NCBI GenBank assembly: GCA_029570205.1
Contig: JAKQSI010000070.1
Coordinates: forward strand, 1 to 64,000
DNA from: Candidatus Omnitrophota bacterium
Lineage (GTDB): Bacteria; Hinthialibacterota; Hinthialibacteria; Hinthialibacterales; JAKPRU01
Length of the DNA: 64,000 nt
Direction of reading: 5' to 3'
Shown here: piece after piece, positions 8,099 through 17,270 of the stretch
Layout: each line of letters opens with the position of its first letter
How positions within the stretch are numbered: position 1 is the first letter of the stretch
Translations under genes and position numbers: made by a program
Notes under the pieces: generated by a model
The model's database searches: none
The model's input: only the letters and a program-made list of their open reading frames with translations
Told to the model about the DNA's origin: nothing

Positions 8099-9211
8099 AT
8101 GAAAGCGCTGGTTACGGGAGGAGCCGGGTTCATCGGCTCCCATCTTACGGATGCGCTTCTCGCGGCGGGCCACCAGGTTCGGGTTTTCGACGTCCTCGAT
8201 CCGCAGGTCCACCCGGATGGAAGTAAGCCCAAATATCTCAGCAAAGACGTCGAGTTTGTGAAAGGCGACATTCGGGATATCGATGCGCTTCGGCGCGCTC
8301 TCAAGGGTCAGGAGGCTGTGTTCCACTACGCCGCTGCGGTCGGAGTGGCTCAATCACAATACAAGATCAAACATTATGTGGATGTCAACATCGGGGGAAC
8401 GGCGAACCTGTTGGACTTGCTGGTCAATGAGAAGACCTCTGTCAAGAAGGTGATTGTGGCGGTTTCGCAAACGGGGTACGGCGAAGGATGTTATCACTGT
8501 CCGAATCATGGCAATGTGCGCTCGTGGTCCCGTTCCGAAGAACAGTTGGCGAAAGGTATCTGGGAACACCTGTGCCCCGAATGCGGCGCGGAACTGTCAC
8601 CGATTCCGACGCCGGAAACGGCGGCGATGAAATGTTCGACGATCTATGCCCAGACAAAACGTCAGCAGGAAGACATGGCGCTGACCATCGGGACAACCTA
8701 TAACATACCGGCTGTCGCTCTACGGTTCTTCAATGTGTTCGGCCCCCGTCAGAGCCTGTCCAATCCGTATACCGGTGTGATGGCGATATTCCTGAGTCGC
8801 CTGGCAAACGGAAAGCCGCCGGTGATCTATGAAGATGGGCTGCAAACGCGGGATTTTGTTTCCGTCCACAATGTGGTTCAGGCCAGTATGCTGGCGCTTG
8901 AGAACCCGGCGGCAAACTACCAGGCCTACAATGTCGGTTCCGGCAAACCCACAACAATTCTGGAGGTCGCGCGGACTCTCGCCAGACTTACCTCCAATCC
9001 CATTGAGCCGGAAATTCTTTACAAGTACCGCAAAGGAGATACCCGTCATTGCACAGCGGATATCACCAAGATTCGCACGGAATTGGGATATGAACCGAAG
9101 GTGACATTTGAAGAAGGGCTGCGTGAGTTTATCGAATGGGCAAAAGATACGACACCGGAAGATAAATTCGAGCAGGCTGCAAAGGAATTGGCCGAGCGGG
9201 GATTAGTCTGA
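8099..9211 (+). CDS. NAD-dependent epimerase/dehydratase (extended SDR) with zinc-ribbon insertion
   Basis: A 370-residue extended short-chain dehydrogenase likely acting on a nucleotide-sugar, possibly dTDP-L-rhamnose 4-epimerase-like. The Rossmann motif is [14 protein letters not shown] at the N-terminus, the catalytic YxxxK is [10 protein letters not shown], and [11 protein letters not shown] and LQTRDFVSV follow the family pattern. Between the beta-strand [13 protein letters not shown] and the YxxxK lies an insertion with paired cysteines (CYHC ... LCPECG) that looks like a zinc ribbon. A strong GGAGG-AAAGG site supports ATG 8099; the frame extends further upstream without need. It probably supplies a sugar for surface glycan. 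The exact substrate is inferred, not shown. Confidence 0.85.
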   Translation: MKALVTGGAGFIGSHLTDALLAAGHQVRVFDVLDPQVHPDGSKPKYLSKDVEFVKGDIRDIDALRRALKGQEAVFHYAAAVGVAQSQYKIKHYVDVNIGGTANLLDLLVNEKTSVKKVIVAVSQTGYGEGCYHCPNHGNVRSWSRSEEQLAKGIWEHLCPECGAELSPIPTPETAAMKCSTIYAQTKRQQEDMALTIGTTYNIPAVALRFFNVFGPRQSLSNPYTGVMAIFLSRLANGKPPVIYEDGLQTRDFVSVHNVVQASMLALENPAANYQAYNVGSGKPTTILEVARTLARLTSNPIEPEILYKYRKGDTRHCTADITKIRTELGYEPKVTFEEGLREFIEWAKDTTPEDKFEQAAKELAERGLV

Positions 9212-9227
9212 TCGCGGGGGTCATCGG

Positions 9228-11105
<1,878 letters not shown>

Positions 11106-11274
11106 GATTTATCCCATCCAAGATCATCAAACAATGAACGTCGTGCTTCCGACTTTTCGACGAGATTTCTCCCTTCGGTCGAAATGACAACAGGACCGCT
11201 GTCATTCCGAACGAACGTGAGGAATCTCAGGAGGTTAATCGGCTCGGCAGGAGCCTCGCCCTCCCTTCACACAA
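11106..11274. repeat. Intergenic dispersed repeats (ATTTCTCCCTTCGGTCGAAATGACA type)
   Basis: The gap holds GAGATTTCTCCCTTCGGTCG with AAATGACA at about 11160-11190. An oppositely oriented relative, GTCATTCCGAACGAACGTGA followed by GGAATCTC, lies at about 11200-11232. Together they can form a long imperfect hairpin between the convergent DUF4091 and URO-D genes. A related fragment lies at about 176-198. Confidence 0.65.
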
Positions 11275-12360
11275 TTACCGCCGCGCTTCTTCTAAGAGCG
11301 CCATGTAATTCTCCATCGGAATATAGCTGGGAATGGAGTTGCCGGAGCCGACTGCAAAGCGCCCCCTGGGAGCACAATGCTCGATCAGTTTCCGGGTGGC
11401 CGAACGAACGTCTTCCGATGTCCCCGCCGCCAAGATATTGATATCCACACCGCCCATGGTCGCGATTCGATCCCCATACAGGTCGTGGAATCGACTCGCA
11501 GGAAGGATGACATCCTCAAAAGAATGTTTCCCATCAATACCGACATCGTCTATAAAGGCGGGCATCAGCTGAAACATGCAGCCGCAGGAATGCAGACAAT
11601 ACGGCAGGCCGCGAGCGTGGGTCATTTCGGCGAACCGTTTGTGCCACGGCAGAAAGTACTGTTTCAAATGTCCCTCGGAGATCAGTAGCCCCGTACGGTG
11701 TCCGAGGTCTTCCCCCTGCAATACCATGCAGAGGCCATCCAGTTCCAGGAACGCTTCGTAATACTTTTCAATGCACCGTCCGGCACGTTCGGTGACCGCC
11801 GCAACCAGATCCGGGCTATCGTGAAGAGCGAAGCAAAGCCCCTCGTAGGACATCAGGTTGCTGACCGTTTCATAGATCCCGCCCGCATGACAGGTAATCA
11901 TTCCCATGCCCTCCGGCAGGTGTTCCGCAACATAAACCAGCGCCTCCAGGTGCGCCTCGGATGGAGTATCGGGCCAGGGGTAAGACTCAAATTCCTGCCA
12001 TGTCCCGATTTCGCCCTTGTGGAGGTTCACCCAGTTTCGCATGGTGCGGCCCTTCGTTCCGGTATCCGGCGCGGAAAGCCCCGTTCCGGTGAATCCGGCC
12101 GTGAGTTCCAAGCGGACATAGTCATACCCGGCGGCACGCCAGAACGCGGCAAGGTTGTCGAGATACAACGTAGAAATAGAAAGCTCTTCCCAACCCGCCT
12201 CAGCCCATGGCCGCCCCAGGATGTCGGTCACGACCTCACGCATGAGGACCTCATCCACCAGGTATTCCACCATCGGAGGACGGTCTGGGATGATCTCCCC
12301 GCGAATCGTTTGGATGAATCGTTCGATATCGGGTGTCGGGTGTTGTTGAAAGATGTTCAT
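11275..12360 (-). CDS. Uroporphyrinogen decarboxylase-family protein (URO-D-like)
   Basis: A 361-residue protein with the URO-D TIM-barrel pattern: an RPPMVEYLVDE start, WVNLHKGEIGTWQEFESYPWP, GLLISEGHLKQYFLPWHKRF, YCLHSCGCMFQLMPAFIDDVGIDGKHSFE and GGVDINILAAGTSEDVR. The HSCGC block places a His-x-Cys where corrinoid methyltransferases of the MtaA/MtbA type bind zinc. The protein is therefore more likely a methyltransferase-like or uncharacterised member than the haem enzyme. No haem genes are adjacent. Start ATG 12360 gives full family length. Its cofactor partner is not visible nearby. Confidence 0.78.
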   Translation of the reverse strand: MNIFQQHPTPDIERFIQTIRGEIIPDRPPMVEYLVDEVLMREVVTDILGRPWAEAGWEELSISTLYLDNLAAFWRAAGYDYVRLELTAGFTGTGLSAPDTGTKGRTMRNWVNLHKGEIGTWQEFESYPWPDTPSEAHLEALVYVAEHLPEGMGMITCHAGGIYETVSNLMSYEGLCFALHDSPDLVAAVTERAGRCIEKYYEAFLELDGLCMVLQGEDLGHRTGLLISEGHLKQYFLPWHKRFAEMTHARGLPYCLHSCGCMFQLMPAFIDDVGIDGKHSFEDVILPASRFHDLYGDRIATMGGVDINILAAGTSEDVRSATRKLIEHCAPRGRFAVGSGNSIPSYIPMENYMALLEEARR

Positions 12361-12439
12361 GGAATGAAGTCCGTTCGTTCTATGTCTTGTCGATTGCAGA
12401 TTCTCTCATCCTTTTCTCTTGCAGGAAGGAAGCGGGTAT

Positions 12440-12468
12440 TTGGATCTTCGACCGGTTTGAACTATAAT
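12440..12468 (+). promoter_or_regulatory. Sigma-70-like promoter upstream of the Phd-like gene
   Basis: TTGGAT at 12440-12445, a 17-base spacer, and a perfect TATAAT at 12463-12468. It is correctly placed about 45 bases before the ATG at 12513 and divergent from the URO-D gene. Confidence 0.65.
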
Positions 12469-12512
12469 CCCAGCAGAGCCACGTCCGGGCAAGAACGGAG
12501 GGTCGTTCGGTC

Positions 12513-12857
12513 ATGTCCATCTCTCATCTTCCTGCGAAAGAGTATATCACCGACGCCAACGGGCGAATTATCAAGGTCGTTCTGGATTGGGAGGAATACA
12601 AGAAAATGATTGCCATTCTGGAGGATGAGGGACTTTATCGCGCGATGATGGAGGTGAAAGACGAGGTCCCGCTGCGAGTGGAGGAAGCCTCACTTGAGCT
12701 CGGTCACACCACCCGGTGTCCTGTGAGTTATCAATCAACAGACAGAGATGCCTGTCCCACTAGGGTGGACCCTCACCCGAATCTTCCCACAGACAGAGGG
12801 AGAAGAACGCTCTCCCAAGGTTTCCCTGTCAACGGGCGACCGATGGGTGATGTTTGA
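12513..12857 (+). CDS. Phd/YefM-like orphan antitoxin with repeat-derived tail
   Basis: The first ~70 residues (EYITDANGRIIKVVLDWEEYKKMIAILEDEGLYRAMMEVKDE...) have the usual layout of Phd/YefM-type antitoxins: a short DNA-binding fold followed by a toxin-neutralising helix. From about residue 75 the reading frame enters intergenic-type repeat sequence (palindrome 12741-12756, then the 'CCCTCACCC' element). This yields a Pro/Arg-rich tail unlike any antitoxin. No RelE/ParE-like toxin follows. It overlaps the next gene by 8 bases. The antitoxin assignment rests on pattern, not a measured match. Confidence 0.55.
   Translation: MSISHLPAKEYITDANGRIIKVVLDWEEYKKMIAILEDEGLYRAMMEVKDEVPLRVEEASLELGHTTRCPVSYQSTDRDACPTRVDPHPNLPTDRGRRTLSQGFPVNGRPMGDV
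12735..12805. repeat. Two dispersed repeats inside the 3' end of the Phd-like gene
   Basis: GACAG-AGATGC-CTGTC (12741-12756) followed by CCCAC is a member of the ACAGGC/GCCTGT hairpin family. It is followed by ACCCTCACCCGAATCTTCCC, a member of the 'CCCTCACCC...CTCTCCC' family. Both are transcribed and translated as the tail of the antitoxin-like frame. Confidence 0.7.
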
Positions 12858-13227
12858 GCTGGAGATTGTGCTGATTCTGCGGCTGGCGCTTTCTGTGGGC
12901 GCGATTGCGCTGATCACAGCGGGGTTGTCGCTGTTTTCGGGGGCGGCCACGGAACGCGGCCTGTTTGATCGTCGCTGCCTGGTGGGGACATCGGTCGCCT
13001 GGGTAATGATCGAAACAGTGGTTTTCTTTCAGCGCCTCTTGCCGCCGGTTCCGTGGGCGCTGTTCTGTGGCCTGGAGTTTTTTCTGCATACCGGAATGCT
13101 GTCTCGTCTGCTTGGACGGTCCATGATATCCACTCTTCCGATATCGCTGCTTCACGCCGGAATGATTGCGTTTGTTTTGATGACGATTATACTGATGCTG
13201 GAGGGAATGGCGGTTGGAAATGTCTGA
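12850..13227 (+). CDS. Small polytopic membrane protein of unknown function
   Basis: About 125 residues with four predicted membrane helices (IVLILRLALSVGAIALITAGL; VGTSVAWVMIETVVFF; PWALFCGLEFFLHTG; ISLLHAGMIAFVLMTIILML). The ATG at 12850 is chosen because the upstream frame is repeat-derived. There are no charged catalytic clusters. The gene sits between an antitoxin-like gene and hicB, but nothing in it suggests a toxin. Not recognised. Confidence 0.5.
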   Translation: MFELEIVLILRLALSVGAIALITAGLSLFSGAATERGLFDRRCLVGTSVAWVMIETVVFFQRLLPPVPWALFCGLEFFLHTGMLSRLLGRSMISTLPISLLHAGMIAFVLMTIILMLEGMAVGNV

Positions 13228-13239
13228 AAGGAGATCATT

Positions 13240-13530
13240 GTGAATCCTGTGCCTCCCATGCCCAGTCCGGAATATACGGCCGAAATACGGAAGGAAGGCG
13301 ACCAATTCATTGCCCACGCCGTTCCGCTGGATGTGATGAGTTCCGGCCTCACACCGGAGGAGGCAAAAGAAGCCCTGGATGAAGCTCTGCACCTGTTTCT
13401 TCGGACGGCGATGGAGATGGGAACATTGGACGAGATTCTCCAGGAAGCGGGATACGAATTCCGGGATGGAATTTGGGTGGAGCCTGCATTGGTTACGGTT
13501 GAGAGGCGCTCGACCGCTGTTGGCGCCTGA
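13240..13530 (+). CDS. hicB: HicB-family antitoxin
   Basis: 96 residues with the HicB (UPF0150-like) degraded RNase H fold pattern: YTAEIRKEGDQFIAHAVPLDV, SSGLTPEEAKEALDEALHLFL, then LDEILQEAGYEF. HicB neutralises the mRNA-cleaving HicA toxin and usually autoregulates the pair. The start (GTG 13240) follows an AAGGAG site. The partner hicA begins two bases after this stop but is frameshifted. Confidence 0.8.
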   Translation: MNPVPPMPSPEYTAEIRKEGDQFIAHAVPLDVMSSGLTPEEAKEALDEALHLFLRTAMEMGTLDEILQEAGYEFRDGIWVEPALVTVERRSTAVGA

Positions 13531-13532
13531 GT

Positions 13533-13756
13533 ATGCCGAAAATTGCCCCGGTCCATTGGAGGGTTCTTGAAAGGGTATTCCTGAATGCCGGATTTCGATT
13601 CGTTCGACAGGAGGGAAGTCACCCAGCCTGCACGAAGCAGGGTATAATCAGACTATCATTCCTGTCTATACGGAAGTACCGGTGGCGATCATTCGCAATA
13701 ATTTGAAAGCCGCCGGCATCTCCAGAGACGAGTATTTCCGGTTGTTGGAAGGATGA
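13533..13756 (+). pseudogene. hicA: Frameshifted HicA toxin
   Basis: ATG 13533 opens MPKIAPVHWRVLERVFLNAG, then FRFVRQEGSH, which is a HicA N-terminus with the catalytic-type G-S-H. After codons for QGII at about 13650 the family sequence continues in a different frame: TIIPVYTEVPVAIIRNNLKA, then AGISRDEYFRLLEG, stopping at 13754-13756. Insertion of one base near 13650-13653 would restore an unbroken ~74-residue HicA. Read literally the product is 57 residues and lacks the C-terminal half. This is either a real loss-of-toxin mutation or a single-base sequencing error. Confidence 0.8.
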
Positions 13757-13925
13757 GAAGAACCCTCACCCCGGCTCTCTCCCGGGGGAGAGAGGACTTT
13801 GAGATCCTGCGAAGAATAGGGGGGCCTGAAGACTACCGCCCGCATCGGCCACACCCCTACTTGATCCCTGCGCCGTCCCGTATCAGAATCATACGGTTCA
13901 TGCCGAGGACTATCGGACACAAGGT
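13757..13925. repeat. Dispersed CCCTCACCC/CTCTCCC hairpin repeat
   Basis: AACCCTCACCCCGGCTCTC followed by TCCCGGGGGAGAGAGGA (about 13760-13801) contains the inverted repeat CTCTCTCCC/GGGAGAGAG. Relatives occur at about 12769, 37744 and 40112. The rest of the gap shows no gene. Confidence 0.65.
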
Positions 13926-15854
13926 GTGTTCATGAAGATCAGTATTCGAAGACGATTGGCGGTGGGTATCCTGGGCGGCACACTCCTGATAGTGGCCATC
14001 ATTATGGGGATCACGTATTATTACGGGCGCATCGAGACCTTGCGTGAGGTGGAATCCGGAGCGAAGAATTTGGCGCGCAGTTACGCGGAATTGTTCGAGG
14101 TCACCTTTCAGAAAACGGCCAAGGTTCCCACCATGCTGGGCGTCTACCTGGAGACGCATCCCAACATAACCGACGACGATCTTCGAAGCCTGATGCAGGA
14201 AACTCTTCGGCGGAATCCCGAAGTTTACGGGTCCGCTGTCGCATTCGAGCCGAACAGTTTTATTCCGGAACGGTACTATCACTCGCCCTATTATTATCAA
14301 AACGGGGAAAAACTGACATTTGTGCAGCTGGGCAATGAGGAATACGACTATTTCAAGTGGGACTGGTACCGCCTGCCGAAAGAAGCGGATGAACCGTACT
14401 GGACCGAGCCGTATCGCGACATCGGCGGCGGCGAAGTGATCATGACCACTTATTCGGTTCCATTCCATAAGAACGGTCGTTTCTGGGGAATCGCCACGAT
14501 TGATATTTCCCTGGGGGATCTCATGGAGAAGGTTCGCAGATTGCAGGTTGGGCAAACCGGCTATGCGTTTATCCTGAGCCGGGAAGGTAAATTTGTCACG
14601 TTCCCCAAGCCGGAAAAGGTCATGCAGAGCGGGTTAGAGGAATACGATAAGCGGATTGCCGCTCGAATGACCTCCGGCCAGGAAGGGATTGAACCATTTG
14701 ACGACCCGGTTACCGGCCAGGAAGCCTGGATTCTTTTCACCCCGATTCGATCCAGCGGCTGGTCGTTCGCGGTGGTCTATCCTGTCAAAGAAATCCTTTC
14801 CAGTGTTATTGCCCTGCAACGACGCATGTTTGGGATCGGGGCGTTGGGGCTGTTGGTGATTTTCGGAATCATCACGGTCCTGGCCCGGACGATCACCCGG
14901 CCTCTCGAAGCGTTTGTCGGCACGGCCAGACGGATTGCGGATGGCGATCTGGACCAGCCGCTACCCGCGACCCGGTTTGAGGATGAAATCCATGATCTTT
15001 CCATGGCCTTCGGAAAAATGATGCGGGATCTCAAGCAGTACATGAACGATCTTGCGCGCACCGTCTCCGAAAAGGAGCGTATCGAGAGCGAGCTGAAAAT
15101 TGCGCGGGATATTCAGCGTTCCATTCTTCCGAGAACCTTCCCACCGTTCCCCGAACAGAACGAGTTCGATGTTTATGCGGTCAATATCTCCGCAAAAGAG
15201 GTTGGCGGAGATTTTTACGATTTCTTTTATGTAGATGACCGGACCCTTGGTTTTGTGATTGCCGATGTTTCGGGGAAAGGAGTTCCGGCAGCGCTTTATA
15301 TGGCGGTAAGCCGGACCCTGTTGAAAGCGACCGCTCTTCGCGGCTTTCCGCCCGGCGAATGTCTTGAGAAAGTCAATCACCTGTTGATTGCCGACAATGA
15401 ATCCACCATGTTTGTCACGCTTTTCTATGGGACTATCAATGTACACACGGGCGATCTCCAGTATGCGAATGGAGGACACAATCTCCCGTACATCAAGAGG
15501 AAGAACGGCGATTTGGAATGTCTGAGTGATGCGCACGGTTTGATTTTAGGCATTATGGATGACACGACCTATGGGACCAGTTCGTTGAAATTGAAGAAAG
15601 GGGATGCGGTTTTTCTATACACGGATGGGGTAAATGAAGCCGAGGACGGTTCGGGTTCGTTTTTCGGCATGAACCGTCTGGAAACCTGTCTGAAGGAGAT
15701 GGATTTCTGTTCTGTGGAGGAGGCCGTCGCAAAAGTGAAAGCGGAAGTGAGCCGGTTTACCGGGGATGCCGTTCAATCGGACGATATCACCATGATGGCG
15801 CTGCAATACATGGGTCCGGACGGTGAGGAATCCCTGCCGCCACAGACAATGTAA
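13926..15854 (+). CDS. Membrane-bound PP2C-type (SpoIIE/RsbU) phosphatase, Cache-HAMP
   Basis: A 642-residue signalling phosphatase. Order: TM helix (~12-32), extracytoplasmic double-Cache-like sensor (~35-290, with WYRLPKEADEPYWTEPYRD and GYAFILSREG), second TM (~300-322), HAMP (RTITRPLEAFVGTARRIADG), short coiled coil, and the SpoIIE domain (~395-630). The latter shows IARDIQRSILP, AKEVGGDFYDFFYVD, VIADVSGKGVPAALYM, NGGHNLPYI, YTDGVNEAED and QSDDITMMAL with the metal-binding Asp residues present. Such proteins dephosphorylate a STAS anti-anti-sigma factor, and a STAS gene lies about 130 bases downstream. Start GTG 13926 or ATG 13932. Confidence 0.9.
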   Translation: MFMKISIRRRLAVGILGGTLLIVAIIMGITYYYGRIETLREVESGAKNLARSYAELFEVTFQKTAKVPTMLGVYLETHPNITDDDLRSLMQETLRRNPEVYGSAVAFEPNSFIPERYYHSPYYYQNGEKLTFVQLGNEEYDYFKWDWYRLPKEADEPYWTEPYRDIGGGEVIMTTYSVPFHKNGRFWGIATIDISLGDLMEKVRRLQVGQTGYAFILSREGKFVTFPKPEKVMQSGLEEYDKRIAARMTSGQEGIEPFDDPVTGQEAWILFTPIRSSGWSFAVVYPVKEILSSVIALQRRMFGIGALGLLVIFGIITVLARTITRPLEAFVGTARRIADGDLDQPLPATRFEDEIHDLSMAFGKMMRDLKQYMNDLARTVSEKERIESELKIARDIQRSILPRTFPPFPEQNEFDVYAVNISAKEVGGDFYDFFYVDDRTLGFVIADVSGKGVPAALYMAVSRTLLKATALRGFPPGECLEKVNHLLIADNESTMFVTLFYGTINVHTGDLQYANGGHNLPYIKRKNGDLECLSDAHGLILGIMDDTTYGTSSLKLKKGDAVFLYTDGVNEAEDGSGSFFGMNRLETCLKEMDFCSVEEAVAKVKAEVSRFTGDAVQSDDITMMALQYMGPDGEESLPPQTM

Positions 15855-15982
15855 AAAGCAGACATGGCGGACGGTGTGGACAGGATGGACGGAGCAGGGG
15901 GAAGAAGGGTCCCGTTCGAGGAGGGAAGATCAGTTCGGCAACAGGGTATCCGGTTCGCCTCGCGCAGAAGGAGTTTCCCGAA

Positions 15983-16324
15983 ATGAACATTGTCGGATAT
16001 AACGATCGAGATGTGCTGGTTTTCCGTATCGAGGGGCGGCTGGATTCCGACACCTGCGAACGTGTCTCCAGTCAGCTGGATTCCTGGGTGGACAGCGGGG
16101 AGATGTGGCTGGTGGGAGATCTGTCGGATTTGGAATATATCAACACATTCGGCATCCGGGTTTTCCTGTCGGCGCACAGGAAACTTCTGATTCGCGGGGG
16201 AAGCCTGGTCTTGTTCGGCTTGAAAGAAACCGCCAAAGAGATTTTTGGAATCACCGGCGTGGGCGATATGATTCCGGTGGTCGCGTCGAAAGCCGATGCC
16301 CTCGCGATGATTCAACGTGGCTGA
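15983..16324 (+). CDS. STAS-domain anti-sigma factor antagonist
   Basis: 113 residues forming a single STAS domain (VLVFRIEGRLDSDTCERVSSQL ... VGDLSDLEYINTFGIRVFLSAHRKL). It is the expected substrate of the upstream SpoIIE-type phosphatase: unphosphorylated STAS proteins free a sigma factor or effector from an RsbW-like kinase. The phosphoacceptor position two residues before the glycine is Thr (YI-N-T-F-G-I) instead of the usual Ser. No RsbW-like kinase is encoded in the window. GAAGGAG lies upstream of the ATG. Confidence 0.88.
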   Translation: MNIVGYNDRDVLVFRIEGRLDSDTCERVSSQLDSWVDSGEMWLVGDLSDLEYINTFGIRVFLSAHRKLLIRGGSLVLFGLKETAKEIFGITGVGDMIPVVASKADALAMIQRG

Positions 16325-16413
16325 GGCGCACCCCATCTCCATGGCAGGCGCGGTTCCACGATTCCCTTCCCCCGTGTTACCATCCGCTGTCATATCTTCA
16401 CAGGAGACCTGCT

Positions 16414-17232
16414 ATGAATGTCATACAATTGAAGAACGCGATTCGCGACGGCCGGAAGGTGTTTGGGACACTGGTGGAATCCACATCGGCGCACTGGCCA
16501 AATCATTTGAAGAATACCGGATTGGATTTTGTCTTTCTTGACACGGAGCATATTGTTCTTGACCGGGAAAGCCTTTCCTGGATGTGCCGAACCTATGAGG
16601 CGGTGGGCCTTGCGCCGATTGTACGAATCCCCTCACCGGACCCGTTTGCCGCATGTCAGGCTCTCGATGGCGGCGCGGCAGGGATTCTCGCTCCTTATGT
16701 GGAGACAGTCGAGCAGGTAAAAAGCCTTCGTGGCGCGGTGAAACTCAAACCGATCAAAGGCCGCCGCCTGGAACGTATCCTGAACGGCCAGGAAGAAATG
16801 GAACCGGAGCTTGAGCGATATATCACGGAGCGCAACCGGAACAACCTGCTCCTGGTGAATATCGAGAGCATTCCGGCGATGGAGAATCTGGATGCGATCC
16901 TGTCCGTTCCCGACCTGGACGGCATTGTGATCGGCCCGCATGATCTCTCATGCAGCCTTGCCATCCCGGAACAATACCAGCACCCGCACTTTATCGCGGC
17001 CATTCGAACCATCGTTACCAAAACCCGTGAACATGGCCGGATTGCGGGTATTCATTTCATGGGATGCGGCCCGGTTTCCCTTGCGATCGACTGGCTGAAC
17101 ATGGGAATCAATCTGCATATTCAACATGCCGATATCGCTTTTGTTACACGCGGAATTGTCGAGGATATCGAAGCGATGCGTGCCGCGCTCGGGGAAAAGG
17201 CTGCCGGGAAATCCGAGCAGATTATTGTCTAG
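16414..17232 (+). CDS. HpcH/HpaI-family aldolase
   Basis: 272 residues of the class II 2-oxo-3-deoxy-acid aldolase fold. These enzymes reversibly cleave 2-keto-3-deoxy or 4-hydroxy-2-oxo acids to pyruvate and an aldehyde with a divalent metal. Blocks: VFGTLVESTSAHW, FVFLDTEHIVLDRESL (metal and active-site region), GAAGILAPYVETVEQ (the conserved A-G-x-x-x-P-x-V-E-T), LLLVNIESIPAMENLDAI and GIVIGPHDLSCSLAIP. Start ATG 16414 has AGGAGACC upstream; the frame open to 16105 merely overlaps the STAS gene. The setting, ahead of secreted sugar-degrading proteins, fits sugar-acid catabolism. The exact substrate is unknown. Confidence 0.85.
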   Translation: MNVIQLKNAIRDGRKVFGTLVESTSAHWPNHLKNTGLDFVFLDTEHIVLDRESLSWMCRTYEAVGLAPIVRIPSPDPFAACQALDGGAAGILAPYVETVEQVKSLRGAVKLKPIKGRRLERILNGQEEMEPELERYITERNRNNLLLVNIESIPAMENLDAILSVPDLDGIVIGPHDLSCSLAIPEQYQHPHFIAAIRTIVTKTREHGRIAGIHFMGCGPVSLAIDWLNMGINLHIQHADIAFVTRGIVEDIEAMRAALGEKAAGKSEQIIV

Positions 17233-17270
17233 GGAACAAAGAGAAAGTTTTTACGAATCAGGAGTTGTCC

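Noticed and set aside
11698-12609. Plus-strand frame opposite the URO-D gene
   Set aside because: No motifs; the minus-strand frame carries an intact URO-D family pattern.
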